DNA of 64,000 nucleotides. Source: Azorhizobium sp965227945. GTDB lineage: Bacteria; Pseudomonadota; Alphaproteobacteria; Rhizobiales; Xanthobacteraceae. Every line of letters starts with the position of its first letter. Position 1 is the first letter of the stretch. A program made the position numbers and the translations under genes. The stretch spans positions 2,232,001 to 2,296,000 of the forward strand of contig CBDDGQ010000006.1 in NCBI GenBank assembly GCA_965227945.1, read 5' to 3'. A model generated the notes under the pieces. It was not told where the DNA came from, ran no database searches, and worked only from the letters and a program-made list of their open reading frames with translations. Below are positions 36,348-45,624 of the stretch, one piece after another.

Positions 36348-37580
36348 TCAGCGTTGCGCCACGTCGGCGCTGCCCTTGGCGGGGCCGGCGGTGGCCACCG
36401 TCATGGGCACCACTTCGGGCGCCACCACGGCGCCGGGCCGGATCTTCTGCAGGCCGTTGACGACGATGCGCTCGCCGCTCTTCAGCCCGCCGGTGACCAC
36501 CCGCAGGCCGTCGAGGGCGCCGCCGAGGGTCACTTCGCGATAGGTGGCCTTGTTGTCGGCATCCACCACCAGGACGAATTTCTTGTTCTGGTCGGTGCCC
36601 ACCGCCCGCTCGCTCACCAGCAAGGTGGGCTCGGCCTTGGGCTGGCCCATGCGCACCCGCACGAACTGGCCGGGGATCAGCTCGCCATCGGCATTGTCGA
36701 ACACCGCGCGCACCCGCACCGTGCCGCTCTTGGCATCGATCTGGTTGTCGATCAGCTGCAGCTTGCCGTGGCGGGTCGCCGCGCCGTCGACGGCGGTGAC
36801 GATGTCCACCGGGATGCGGGCGATCTGGGTCTGCGCCAGGGTGCCGCCGCCGAGCGCCTTGAGCGCCTTCAGCACCACATGCTCATCGGCCGCGAAGCTG
36901 GCATAGATCGGATCCACCGAGACCAGGGTGGTGAGCAGCGGCGCCGTGGCGCCGGAGGCCACCAGATTGCCGGTGGTGATTTCCAGTTTGCCCACCCGCC
37001 CGGACACCGGGGCGCGCACCTGGGTATAGTCCAGATTGAGCTGGGCGGCCTTCAGCGCCGCCTGGGCGGCGGCGAAATTGGCGTCCGCCTCGCTGCTGGC
37101 ATTCTCGCGCTCGTCCAGCACCCGCTGGGAGACGCTGATCTTGGTCTCGAACAGGCGCTGGCCGCGCTCCAGATCACTCTTGGTGAGGGCGACGCGGGCC
37201 TGAGTGGCCGCCAGCTGGGCCTTCAGGCGGTCCACTTCGGCGGCGTAAGGGGCCGGATCGATGGTCAGCAGCAGGTCGCCGGCTTTCACCAGCTCGCCTT
37301 CGCGGAAATGCACCTTCTTGATCTCGCCGGCGACGCGGGCACGCACTTCCACGCGCTCCACCGCTTCCAGGCGGCCGGAGAATTCGTCGATGGCGGTGGC
37401 ATCGCGGCTTTCCACCACGGCCACCGAAACCGGGGTGGCGGGCGGCGCCTTGGGCGCTGCGGCATCGCTGGCCACGGCGCGGGACACGAAGGTGGGGTCG
37501 ACGAGCACATAGGCGCCGCCGACCAGGGTGAGGGCAACGGCGGCGCTCAGCAGACGGGCGCGCAGGGACAAATGGGGCAT
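36348..37580 (-). CDS. RND efflux periplasmic adaptor
   Basis: The 410-residue membrane-fusion protein has an N-terminal membrane anchor (LLSAAVALTLVGGAYVLV). The beta-barrel/lipoyl part is VEVRARVAGEIKKVHFREGE, then VKAGDLLLTIDPAPYAAEVD. A long helical hairpin and the domain with VRAPVSGRVGKLEITTGNLV follow, ending with RVVTGGLKSGERIVVNGLQK. It bridges the inner-membrane pump to the outer-membrane channel. The start ATG at 37580 has GAGGCCC ahead. The RND gene is 136 bases downstream. Confidence 0.95.
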   Translation of the reverse strand: MPHLSLRARLLSAAVALTLVGGAYVLVDPTFVSRAVASDAAAPKAPPATPVSVAVVESRDATAIDEFSGRLEAVERVEVRARVAGEIKKVHFREGELVKAGDLLLTIDPAPYAAEVDRLKAQLAATQARVALTKSDLERGQRLFETKISVSQRVLDERENASSEADANFAAAQAALKAAQLNLDYTQVRAPVSGRVGKLEITTGNLVASGATAPLLTTLVSVDPIYASFAADEHVVLKALKALGGGTLAQTQIARIPVDIVTAVDGAATRHGKLQLIDNQIDAKSGTVRVRAVFDNADGELIPGQFVRVRMGQPKAEPTLLVSERAVGTDQNKKFVLVVDADNKATYREVTLGGALDGLRVVTGGLKSGERIVVNGLQKIRPGAVVAPEVVPMTVATAGPAKGSADVAQR

Positions 37581-37603
37581 GCGGGGCCTCCTCGGCCGGA
37601 ACA

Positions 37604-38488
37604 TCAGACGGTGGGTGCGGACTGCCCGGTCGCCGCAGCGGCCGTGGCGAGATGGGAGAGATCCGCGAGCGGATCGGACAGAAAGGCCAGGAACAGCGCC
37701 TTTACGGCGCCGGACCAATTGGCCGGCGGCGCGCCGTCGGCAGGCAAAGGATCGGACAGCGCCTCCGGCCAGCCGGTGGGGCCGGGCAACGTATGGGCAG
37801 TGGCCACGACGCCGGCGTCCCGCAGGCGCGCTGCATAGCGCAGCGCCTCATCATGCATCGGGTCGTCGGCGCTGGTGATGATCAGCGCCGGGGCGATGCC
37901 GCCGAGGCGCGCTGCGCCCAGCGGGGCGGCATAGGGATGGGCGGCCTTGTCCGCGGTGCCGAGATAGGTGCGCCAGCCCTCGGCCCATTTGCAGCCCACG
38001 GAACCGGCTTCGGCGGCGCGCAGGGACTGGGTGGCCAGGCACGCATCCAGCATGGGGGAGAGCAGGATCTGCCCGGCCAGAGGCGGCATGCGCTGGTCGC
38101 GCGCCATCATGGCCAGAGCGGCGGCGAGATTGCCGCCGGCCTCCTCGCCGGCGACGAACAGCGGTGACTTCTTGGCCCCGAAGCGGGCCCGGTTCTCATA
38201 GAGCCACATCAGGGTGCCGTAGGCGACGTCCAGGCCGTGGGGAAAGGGCTGCGCGTCGGCCAAGGGATAAGCGGCGGAGACCACGGTGGCCCCGGCTTGC
38301 GCCAGAAGGCAGGAGATGATGCTGCCGCACTCCAGCGAACCGCCCACGAAGGCGCCGCCATGCAGATGGAGCGCGATGGGCGCCGACCGCCGCGCCGCAT
38401 CGGCGCGATAGATGCGCACCAGCGTCCCGGCGGCGGGGCCGTCGGTGATGCGCTCTTCCAGGCAGGTGGCGACAAGCGGGGTGGACAT
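37604..38488 (-). CDS. Alpha/beta hydrolase of the HSL family, catalytic triad lost
   Basis: The 294-residue protein has the fold of hormone-sensitive-lipase type esterases and keeps the oxyanion motif HLHGGAFVGGS (residues 41-51). The nucleophile elbow should read GDSAGG, but here it reads GEEAGG, with Glu116 where the serine should be. The catalytic histidine also seems lost, since the expected H-G-F/W reads T-G-W near 238-240. The acidic residue in ADDP remains. So it is probably not an esterase and may be a sensor or binding protein. The adaptor gene starts 23 bases after it, making it the first gene of the efflux operon. The ATG at 38488 lacks a strong ribosome-binding site. Confidence 0.85.
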   Translation of the reverse strand: MSTPLVATCLEERITDGPAAGTLVRIYRADAARRSAPIALHLHGGAFVGGSLECGSIISCLLAQAGATVVSAAYPLADAQPFPHGLDVAYGTLMWLYENRARFGAKKSPLFVAGEEAGGNLAAALAMMARDQRMPPLAGQILLSPMLDACLATQSLRAAEAGSVGCKWAEGWRTYLGTADKAAHPYAAPLGAARLGGIAPALIITSADDPMHDEALRYAARLRDAGVVATAHTLPGPTGWPEALSDPLPADGAPPANWSGAVKALFLAFLSDPLADLSHLATAAAATGQSAPTV

Positions 38489-38607
38489 GGGAGGGCCAAT
38501 AGGGTGCGTGCCCGGAGCGGGGCACAGAAAACGACCTTGCGGGTCTGGTGCAGTGCGGCGAAGATAGATGCACTCTCTAGGTGAATAAAGCCGCAAAAAA
38601 TGATTAC

Positions 38608-38629
38608 ATTATTCCCTGATAGGAATAAT
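38608..38629. promoter_or_regulatory. Palindromic operator, candidate LysR site
   Basis: A perfect 8-bp inverted repeat, ATTATTCC and GGAATAAT with a 6-base spacer, lies in AT-rich DNA between the divergent hydrolase and LysR genes, 43 bases upstream of the LysR start. The form fits the T-N11-A boxes used by LysR-type regulators. It probably controls both the regulator and the efflux operon. Confidence 0.6.
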
Positions 38630-38672
38630 AATCCGATTTCTACCAGAGATTGTGGCCGGAAGGGGGAGTTTG

Positions 38673-39599
38673 ATGGACCAGCTTGCCGCAATGCGGGGGT
38701 TCGTGAAGGTGGCCGAGCTGGGCAGTTTCAGCAAAGCCGCCATTCTCTTGGATGTGCCGAAGCCGAGCCTGACCAAGCAGATCCAGACGCTGGAGGCGCA
38801 CCTCGCCACCAAGCTTTTGAACCGCACCACGCGGCGGGTCACCGTCACGCCCGATGGCGCTGCCTATTATGAGCGTGCGCTGCGCCTGCTAACCGATCTG
38901 GCCGAGCTGGACAGCGCCATGGCGCAGTCCCAGGCGACGCCACAAGGCCGCCTGCGCGTCGATGTCAGTGCCTCGCTGGCCAGTCTCGTCATCATTCCGG
39001 CCATCGCCGATTTTCACGCCCGCTATCCCGGCATCCAGATCGATCTCAGCGTCACCGATCGGCCAGTGGACCTGCTGGCGGAGAATGTGGACTGCGTGGT
39101 GCGCGCCGGCGTGCTCAGCGATCTGTCGCTGGTGGCCCGGCGGGTGGGCGATCTGCAGTTCGTCACCGCTGCTGCCCCCACGTATCTGGCGCGCCACGGC
39201 GCGCCCCGCGTTCCGGCGGATCTGGAAGGGGAGGGCCACACCACGGTCGGCTATCTCAATGCCCGCACCGGCCGCATCCATCCCATGGCCTTCCGCGATG
39301 ATGCGGGACAGGAGTTCGACGTCGCCGGCCGCTATGCGCTGTCGGTCAATGACGGCAATGTCTATATGACGGCGGCCCTGATCGGCCTCGGGGTGATCCA
39401 GATTCCCACCTTCATGGGCCATCCGCATCTGGAGACGGGGGCGCTGGTGCCGGTGCTGACGGACTGGGCGGTGCCATCCATCCCGCTGCATGTGGTCTAT
39501 CCGCCCAACCGGCATCTCTCCAACCGGCTGCGGGTGTTCGTGGACTGGATCTCCGGCCGGTTCGTGGGGCCGGATTTCGGCGCCCCCCAGCGCCGCTAG
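38673..39599 (+). CDS. LysR family regulator of the efflux operon
   Basis: The 308-residue protein starts with the helix-turn-helix region MDQLAAMRGFVKVAELGSFS, AAILLDVPKPSLTKQIQTLE and LLNRTTRRVTVTPDG. It continues with the periplasmic-binding-like effector domain (LRVDVSASLASLVIIPAIAD onward). It is divergent from the RND operon across a palindrome, the usual arrangement for local control. The ATG at 38673 follows AGGGGGAG. An in-frame earlier start is not needed. Its stop overlaps the stop of the convergent PAS gene. Confidence 0.93.
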   Translation: MDQLAAMRGFVKVAELGSFSKAAILLDVPKPSLTKQIQTLEAHLATKLLNRTTRRVTVTPDGAAYYERALRLLTDLAELDSAMAQSQATPQGRLRVDVSASLASLVIIPAIADFHARYPGIQIDLSVTDRPVDLLAENVDCVVRAGVLSDLSLVARRVGDLQFVTAAAPTYLARHGAPRVPADLEGEGHTTVGYLNARTGRIHPMAFRDDAGQEFDVAGRYALSVNDGNVYMTAALIGLGVIQIPTFMGHPHLETGALVPVLTDWAVPSIPLHVVYPPNRHLSNRLRVFVDWISGRFVGPDFGAPQRR

Positions 39600-40290
39600 A
39601 CTAAGCGCTGGCCGGCCGGGCCGGCGGCACCGGGGGGAGCCATCAGGTTGGCGCTCCGTTGCGCCAGCCAGTTCGGGACCTCGCGCCAGTCCCGACCGGT
39701 GAAATGCACGGCGCCCGGCTCTCCCAGCAGGGTCGCCAGGCGCGGATCGCACGCGACGGTGTCAGTCAGCGGCTCCCATTCCCACACGAACTGGCCGAGG
39801 GTTTCCATGGCCAGGCGGTAGCGCTCTCCCACCGCCCACAGCCCGGACAGCGCCCGCTCCTGTCCGTCGGCATCGCGATCACTGACGTCGCGCAGGCCTC
39901 CGTACCAGAGGGTGTCGCCGTCGGCCCCGCGGTCGACGCTGGCATTGCCGCGGATGGTCCGGATGCCGCGGTCGGGGTGGATGATGCGGAATTCCTGGCG
40001 CCACGTCGCTCCGATGGCCCCCGCTTGCCGAAAGCTGCGCTCCACGCCGACGGCGTCAACCGGGTGCATCCGGCGAAATACCTCGATGCCGGCGACTGAC
40101 ACCTGGCACTCCAGGCCGATCATCTGGGTGACGCTGGGGGTCAGAAAATGAAAGCCCGCCGTCCCGCTCCGCGCGTCCGTAGAACAGAACCTCGGAGATC
40201 CAGGAACCGGCGCGCGCCCAGGTCTCTGCCAGCTTATGGGGCGCTAGGCTATGTGGCTGAGGCAGCACCGTCGGCCAGTTCCTAGTCATG
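39596..40290 (-). pseudogene. Broken PAS-domain sensor gene
   Basis: Residues of a PAS/PAC fold are present. GIEVFRRMHPVDAVGVERSF, then QEFRIIHPDRGIRTIRGNAS and YGGLRDVSDRDA give a complete PAC, and RYRLAMETLGQFVWEWEPLT begins a second PAS that is cut short. The frame that carries the PAS domain has its first ATG at 40123, inside the fold. The natural-looking N-terminus (MTRNWPTV, then LAETWARAGSWISEVLFYG) is in another frame from 40290. A frameshift between about 40150 and 40190 explains this. No kinase or cyclase output domain remains. Confidence 0.5.
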
Positions 40291-40437
40291 TCGACCTCTC
40301 GGCCCCGCAAACCTGAGAGGCGCGGCCTATTTGATGCAAGCGCATAGCATCCAGATATCGCGGCGCCGGCCGATTTTGGGCGCGGCAAACAGCGAAATCT
40401 CAGATGGCGCTCTTTTTAATAATCAACAAGCGCGTTT

Positions 40438-41697
40438 TTATTTGCGCTGTTCAGATCTTGCCGTCTCAGCGCGCGCGCCGGCCAAAGTATCGGCTTGGCG
40501 CAGGGCCGGAAACAGGCGCATCCACGCGAGGGCGACCAGGATGGTGCCGACGCCGCCGAGAATCCCCGCCGGCACCGCGCCCAGGAGGCCCGCCGTCATT
40601 CCCGATTCGAACTCGCCGAGTTGATTGGAGGTTCCAATGAATAAAGAGTTCAGCGCGTTGACTCGTCCCCGCATGTCATCCGGCGTAGCGAGCTGGACCA
40701 GGGAATGGCGGATCACCACCGACACATTGTCCGACGCCCCCAGCACCACCAGGGCGCCCAGCGAGAGATAGAGATTGGTGGAGGCGGAAAACACCACGGT
40801 CGCCACCCCGAAGGCGATGACCGCGGCGAACATCTTCAGGCCTACCCGCCGGTCCAGGGGGACACGCGAGAGCACCACCGCCATGGCCAGCGCGCCCACG
40901 GCCGGGGCGGAGCGCAACAGCCCAAGGCCCCAGGGGCCGGTGTGCAGGATGTCGGCGGCGAAGATCGGCAGCAAGGCGGTCACCCCGCCCAGCAGCACCG
41001 CGAACAGGTCCAGCGACAAGGTACCGAGGATCAGCGGCCGCGTCCGCACGAAGCTCACCCCAAGGAACACCGAGCGCAAGGTGATCGGCTCGCGCCGCGG
41101 CGGGGTGCGCTCCAGCCGGATGGTGGCCATGGCGGCGGCGGCGCCGAGGAAGAACACGGCGGAGAGCGCCAGCGGCGCCTTTGCCCCCAGCACATAGAGC
41201 AGGCCGCCGAGGGAGGGGCCGAGGATGGTGGCCGTCTGCATGGCAGAAGAGGAGACGGCGATCGCCTTGTGCAGGATGCGTTCGGGCACCAGGCCCGGCA
41301 GCAGCGCCGAGAGTGTGGGATGCTCGAAGGCCCGCGCACCGCCCAGCACCGCCACCGCGGCGAAGATGGCGGGTATGCTCAGGGTGTCGGTGGCGGCGCC
41401 GATGGCCAGGGCCGCCAAGGTCAGGCCTTCCAGGCTCTGGCAGACGATGACGATTCGCCGCCGGTCCACCCGGTCGGCGACCGTGCCCACCACGAAGGTC
41501 AGCAGCACCATGGGCATGAACTGAAACAGGCCGACAAGGCCGAGAATATAAGCGCTGCCGGTGCGCTCATAGACCATCCAGCCCACCGCCACCGCGGCGA
41601 TCTGCGAGCCCAGCGCGGTGAGCACCCGCGAGATCCAGAAGCCCAGAAAGGCCGGATGGCGGGACAGGCGGTCGCTTTCAACGGCAAAGGTGGTCAC
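40438..41697 (-). CDS. MFS exporter (enterobactin-exporter-like)
   Basis: The 12-helix transporter of about 419 residues has the loop after helix 2 as VADRVDRRRIVIVCQSLEGL and the domain linker RTPPRREPITLRSVFLGVSF. Late loops ASDNVSVVIRHSLVQLATPD and MRGRVNALNSLFIGTSNQLG are typical of the MFS_3 exporters such as EntS. It most likely exports a small molecule or drug. The start is not certain. GTG 41697 has GGGA at a suitable distance, and GTG 41709 is the longer option. No neighbour reveals the substrate. Confidence 0.88.
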   Translation of the reverse strand: MTTFAVESDRLSRHPAFLGFWISRVLTALGSQIAAVAVGWMVYERTGSAYILGLVGLFQFMPMVLLTFVVGTVADRVDRRRIVIVCQSLEGLTLAALAIGAATDTLSIPAIFAAVAVLGGARAFEHPTLSALLPGLVPERILHKAIAVSSSAMQTATILGPSLGGLLYVLGAKAPLALSAVFFLGAAAAMATIRLERTPPRREPITLRSVFLGVSFVRTRPLILGTLSLDLFAVLLGGVTALLPIFAADILHTGPWGLGLLRSAPAVGALAMAVVLSRVPLDRRVGLKMFAAVIAFGVATVVFSASTNLYLSLGALVVLGASDNVSVVIRHSLVQLATPDDMRGRVNALNSLFIGTSNQLGEFESGMTAGLLGAVPAGILGGVGTILVALAWMRLFPALRQADTLAGARAETARSEQRK

Positions 41698-41844
41698 GGC
41701 AATTCCCACGGCAGGCGGCGCGTGCCGGTGCCGTCGCTGCCAGCGGGACCCGCCGCGCGCCGGGACTTCAGGACGGCCTGATCGTATCTAGCGATGAATG
41801 CGCTGCTAAGAAACTGTTCCCTTACGCGAATTGGCGTTCACCCG

Positions 41845-41870
41845 CGGCCGGCCGGCCGACCGGCCGGCCG
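41845..41870. repeat. Perfect 11-bp GC palindrome
   Basis: CGGCCGGCCGG pairs with CCGGCCGGCCG across a 4-base loop, between thpR and the MFS gene. It would form a very stable hairpin just past the thpR stop on the minus strand. No T-run follows, so its role as a terminator is only possible. Confidence 0.55.
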
Positions 41871-41892
41871 CCGCCGACCGGCCCTCGCGCGC

Positions 41893-42423
41893 TCAGGCCA
41901 AAGGATACTCCGCTTCCACCACATAGGGCCCGCCGCCCACGGAATCGCGGGAGGAATAGAGCACGAAGCGCGGCACGTGGAACGGCATGCTGCGATAGAG
42001 GCCGCGCACCGCCAGATAGTCGGCGACCTGTCGGGTGGACGCATCGCGCAGGCGGGCGAGGGTGACATGGGGCTTGAAATTGCGCTCCGGGGCCAGGCCC
42101 AGGCGCTGCATGATGCGCTCATGCTCCGCTTGCAGGTCCAGCAAGGCGCTATTGGCCTTCACCGCGGCAAACACGGCTCGTGGCTTGTGCCCCCCGAACT
42201 GGTCGAGGCCGTCGAGCACCAGGTCGAACGCCTTGCGGCGCACCTGCCCGAGCATCTGGGCGATGTCGCGGGCGAGGGCATCGTCCACGTCGCCGACAAA
42301 GCGCAGCGTCACATGGTAGAAATCCGGATCGATCCACCGCGCGCCGGAAATGCCGCCCCGCAGCATGGTGAGCCCCAGGCCCACCTCTTCGGGAATTTCA
42401 ATGGCCGTGAACAGCCGAGGCAT
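41893..42423 (-). CDS. thpR: RNA 2',3'-cyclic phosphodiesterase
   Basis: The 176-residue 2H phosphoesterase has the two catalytic H-x-T-L motifs, YHVTLRFVGDVDD and FKPHVTLARLRDA, and the N-terminal PRLFTAIEIPEEV typical of ThpR/LigT. It opens 2',3'-cyclic phosphates on RNA ends. The ATG at 42423 begins the conserved N-terminus. A frame continuing to 42456 adds only non-conserved residues. It ends 23 bases before the GC palindrome. Confidence 0.93.
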   Translation of the reverse strand: MPRLFTAIEIPEEVGLGLTMLRGGISGARWIDPDFYHVTLRFVGDVDDALARDIAQMLGQVRRKAFDLVLDGLDQFGGHKPRAVFAAVKANSALLDLQAEHERIMQRLGLAPERNFKPHVTLARLRDASTRQVADYLAVRGLYRSMPFHVPRFVLYSSRDSVGGGPYVVEAEYPLA

Positions 42424-42494
42424 CAGAACCTCCGCGCGCCGAGGACAAGACGACACCAGTGAATGAGATTCGCGCCCCTGTGGGAAGCGTCCCG

Positions 42495-43259
42495 TCAGCG
42501 CACCGGCACCAGGATGTCGAGCAGCAGCTTATCCGGCGGGGTGGTGCGCGGGTCGGTGCGGTATTGCTCGATATAGAAATCCAGCGCCGTCACGCTGCGG
42601 GCGTCCAGATAATTGGCGATCTGCTCATAGGTATCGTCCATGTCGGCGAAGGAGCCCTTGTGGACGAACTTCAGCGCCTTTCCGGTGAAGGAGCTGGCCA
42701 GCTTCACCTCATTGCCGGGCTTGGCGGTGGTGGCGCCGGAAAACGGGATCTGCGCCTCAAACTCGAAGCCGGCATCGTCCGCCTGGGTGTAGACCACGAA
42801 CACCTCACCCGCCTGGGTAAGGCCCAGCTTGGCCATCTCGCCTTGGATGATGTTCAGCGCCGCGACGATGGAATCAAAGCCTTCGTCCCAGCTGGAACTG
42901 CCGGATTTGACCGCCACCGGCACCGCGGCCATCACCACGCCCTCGCCGGTGAACACCGTCTGCGCCGGGCCGCCGACGACCGGGGGGGCCGGTTCGGCAT
43001 GCGGCGGCATGACCGCGCCAGGTGCGCCGGGTGCCGGCGCCGCCGGAGGCGGAACCGCAGCGGCGGGGGGTGAGGGTGCGGGCGCGGCCGGTGCGGCCGG
43101 TGCGGGAGCCGGGGCAGCATCGGCCGCCGGCGGCGCGGCCGGCGTCTGGGCAATGGCCGGAGCTCCGGCCCACAGGCTCGCCGCCAGCAATGTGCTGGCC
43201 AGGGCTGGGGCCCCGCGCCATCCGCACCGCAAAGATCGCATCGCCCCGATCGTACCCAT
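42495..43259 (-). CDS. Secreted GyrI-like domain protein with Pro/Ala-rich linker
   Basis: The 254-residue protein has a signal peptide (LASTLLAASLWAGAPAIAQ). A linker of about 60 residues made almost only of Pro and Ala follows. From about residue 100 there is a GyrI-like/effector-binding fold (TGEGVVMAAVPVAVKSG, then GEVFVVYTQADDAGFEFEAQ and FTGKALKFVHKGSFADMDDT). In other proteins such domains bind small hydrophobic ligands. The linker suggests anchoring across the periplasm. Met1 (43259) and Met7 (43241) are both possible starts. Confidence 0.8.
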   Translation of the reverse strand: MGTIGAMRSLRCGWRGAPALASTLLAASLWAGAPAIAQTPAAPPAADAAPAPAPAAPAAPAPSPPAAAVPPPAAPAPGAPGAVMPPHAEPAPPVVGGPAQTVFTGEGVVMAAVPVAVKSGSSSWDEGFDSIVAALNIIQGEMAKLGLTQAGEVFVVYTQADDAGFEFEAQIPFSGATTAKPGNEVKLASSFTGKALKFVHKGSFADMDDTYEQIANYLDARSVTALDFYIEQYRTDPRTTPPDKLLLDILVPVR

Positions 43260-43455
43260 GGGATGCCTCTCCTGGGCGACCGGCCGGTCGCCGAACCTTG
43301 TGTTCGCCTGTCTCTAGCATGTTCTGCCGATCGTCCTAGGCCACCTTGGCGGCTTCCCGAGCGGCAAACACACGGCCGCTGACGCGGCAAGGGGTGGCGC
43401 AAGCGCCCATTCGCGCCATATAAGGGCCGACCCCGGCTCGATTTCCAGACATCCC

Positions 43456-44307
43456 ATGCTCGCCCATCGCCCTTTTGTGAAGATGAACGGTCTCGGCAAC
43501 GAGATCCTGGTGCTTGATCTGCGCAGCGAGCCTGAGGAGGTGTCTGCTGCGGCCGCGCGGGCACTGGCGCGGCCGGGCGTGCTGCCGTTCGATCAGGCCA
43601 TGGTGCTCTATCCCCCGGAACGCGCCGACAGCGCCGGATTCGTGCGCATTCTCAATTCCGACGGCAGCGAATCGGGCGCCTGCGGCAATGGCACGCGCTG
43701 CATCGCTTGGCTGGAATCCGAGCGCACCGGCGCCCGCAGCATCCGCTTCGAGAGCCGCGCCGGGCTGCTGGACTGCACCATCGAGGCCGACGGCACGGTG
43801 ACCGTGGACATGGGCGCCCCGCGTCTGGGCTGGGAGGACATCCCGCTCGCTCGCCCGGTGGCCGACACCAGCGCCACGCTGATCGAGGGCTTCGCCGCGC
43901 TGGGGCCGGCCAGTTTCGTCAGCATGGGCAATCCCCATGCGATCTTCTTCGTGCCCGATGCGGATGCGGTGGAGGTGGAGCAGGTGGGGGCGACCCTGGA
44001 GCACCATCCGCTGTTTCCCGCGCGCGCCAACATCTCCTTTGCCCAGGTGCTGAGCCCCGACCATATCCGCCTGCATGTGTGGGAACGTGGCGCCGGCCGC
44101 ACCCGCGCCTGCGGCACTGCCGCCTGTGCTACCGCCGTGGCCGCCGCCCGCACCGGCCGCACCGGCCGGCGGGTGCGGGTGACGCTGCCCGGCGGCGATC
44201 TCACCATCGCCTGGCGCGCCGAAGACGATCACGTGCTGATGACTGGCCCGGTGGCGCACGAGTTTTCCGGCCTTCTGACCCCCGAGATGCTGGCCGAGGC
44301 GGCCTGA
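43456..44307 (+). CDS. dapF: Diaminopimelate epimerase
   Basis: The 283-residue protein has FVKMNGLGNEILVLDLRSE and the two catalytic cysteines in SESGACGNGTRC (about Cys76) and RTRACGTAACATAV (about Cys219). It converts LL- to meso-diaminopimelate for lysine and peptidoglycan synthesis. It is the first of three plus-strand housekeeping genes, with mtaB 3 bases away, an arrangement common in Hyphomicrobiales. Confidence 0.97.
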   Translation: MLAHRPFVKMNGLGNEILVLDLRSEPEEVSAAAARALARPGVLPFDQAMVLYPPERADSAGFVRILNSDGSESGACGNGTRCIAWLESERTGARSIRFESRAGLLDCTIEADGTVTVDMGAPRLGWEDIPLARPVADTSATLIEGFAALGPASFVSMGNPHAIFFVPDADAVEVEQVGATLEHHPLFPARANISFAQVLSPDHIRLHVWERGAGRTRACGTAACATAVAAARTGRTGRRVRVTLPGGDLTIAWRAEDDHVLMTGPVAHEFSGLLTPEMLAEAA

Positions 44308-44310
44308 GCC

Positions 44311-45624
44311 ATGCCTCTGGCCCCCGGCCTGACCGATGCCGCCCCGGCCGCGCCCGCGACCGCCGGCGTTGAGGTGATGACCTTCGGCTGCCGTCTCAAT
44401 GCCTTGGACTCCGAGCAGATCCGCCGCGCCGCCACTGAGGCGGGGCTGGCGCGGACGGTGGTGGTCAACACCTGCGCCGTCACCGGCGAGGCGGTGCGCC
44501 AGGCCCGTCAGGCGATCCGCCGGCTCAAGCGCGCCCAGCCCGACACCCGCGTGGTGGTGACCGGCTGCGCCGCCCAGACCGAGCCGGCCACCTTTGCCGC
44601 CATGCCCGAGGTGGACCGGGTGATCGGCAATGGCGCTAAGGCGGCGCCTGCCACCTGGGCGGAAGCCCGGCGGGCGCTGGATTTCGGCGTCGCCGGCGAA
44701 CAGCGCGTGGTGGTGGACGACATCATGGCGGTGCGCGAGACCGCCCTGCACATGGTGGATGGCCTCGACCGGCACACCCGCGCCTTCGTGCAGGTGCAGA
44801 CCGGCTGCGACCATCGGTGTACCTTCTGTATCATCCCCTATGGACGCGGAAATTCCCGCTCCGTTCCCATGGGTGATACCGTCCGTCAGATCCGCACCCT
44901 GGTGGAGGCCGACCATGGCGAGGTGGTGCTCACCGGCGTCGACCTCACCTCCTATGGCCACGACCTGCCCGGCACCCCGAGCCTGGGCAAACTGGTGCGC
45001 ACGATCCTGCGCCATGTGCCAGAGCTCCAACGCCTGCGCCTGTCCTCCATCGACAGCGTGGAGGCGGATCCAGACCTGCTGCGCGCCCTGGCGGAGGAGG
45101 AGCGGCTGATGCCGCACCTCCACCTCTCCCTGCAATCGGGCGACGACATGATCCTGAAGCGCATGAAGCGCCGCCATTCCCGTGGCCAGGCCATCGCTCT
45201 GGTCGCCGAGATGCGGCGGCTGCGGCCGGACCTGGTGTTCGGCGCCGATCTCATCGCCGGCTTCCCCACCGAGACCGAAGCCATGTTCCGCAACTCGCTC
45301 GCCCTGGCGCACGATTGCGGGCTGACCCATCTGCACGTCTTCCCCTTCTCGCCGCGTCCCGGCACACCGGCCGCCCGCATGCCGCAGCTCCCCGCGGCCA
45401 CCGTCACGGCCCGCGCCCAGCGGCTGCGGGACGCGGGCAGGGCCGCCCTGCACCGGCATCTGGCCAGCGAGGTGGGCGTCCGGCGCCCGGTGCTGGTGGA
45501 GCGCGGCGGCATCGGGCGGACCCCGCATTTCACCCCGGTGCGTCTGCCCCGGCCCCTGGCGCCCGGCGCCATCCTCGATCTGCGCATCGCCGGCCACGAC
45601 GGCACGCGCCTGGTGGCGGCATGA
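44311..45624 (+). CDS. mtaB: tRNA t6A37 methylthiotransferase
   Basis: The 437-residue protein has an N-terminal cluster domain with Cys27 (MTFGCRLN), Cys54 (VVNTCAVTGE) and Cys86 (VVTGCAAQTE). The radical SAM motif is CDHRCTFC (166-173) and there is a C-terminal TRAM-like part. It puts a methylthio group on t6A37 of certain tRNAs. The stop overlaps the ftsY start by 4 bases. Confidence 0.95.
   Translation: MPLAPGLTDAAPAAPATAGVEVMTFGCRLNALDSEQIRRAATEAGLARTVVVNTCAVTGEAVRQARQAIRRLKRAQPDTRVVVTGCAAQTEPATFAAMPEVDRVIGNGAKAAPATWAEARRALDFGVAGEQRVVVDDIMAVRETALHMVDGLDRHTRAFVQVQTGCDHRCTFCIIPYGRGNSRSVPMGDTVRQIRTLVEADHGEVVLTGVDLTSYGHDLPGTPSLGKLVRTILRHVPELQRLRLSSIDSVEADPDLLRALAEEERLMPHLHLSLQSGDDMILKRMKRRHSRGQAIALVAEMRRLRPDLVFGADLIAGFPTETEAMFRNSLALAHDCGLTHLHVFPFSPRPGTPAARMPQLPAATVTARAQRLRDAGRAALHRHLASEVGVRRPVLVERGGIGRTPHFTPVRLPRPLAPGAILDLRIAGHDGTRLVAA

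Noticed and set aside
41845..41870. GC palindrome as a rho-independent terminator of thpR
   Set aside because: The stem is strong, but no T-run follows on either strand, so it is listed only as a repeat.
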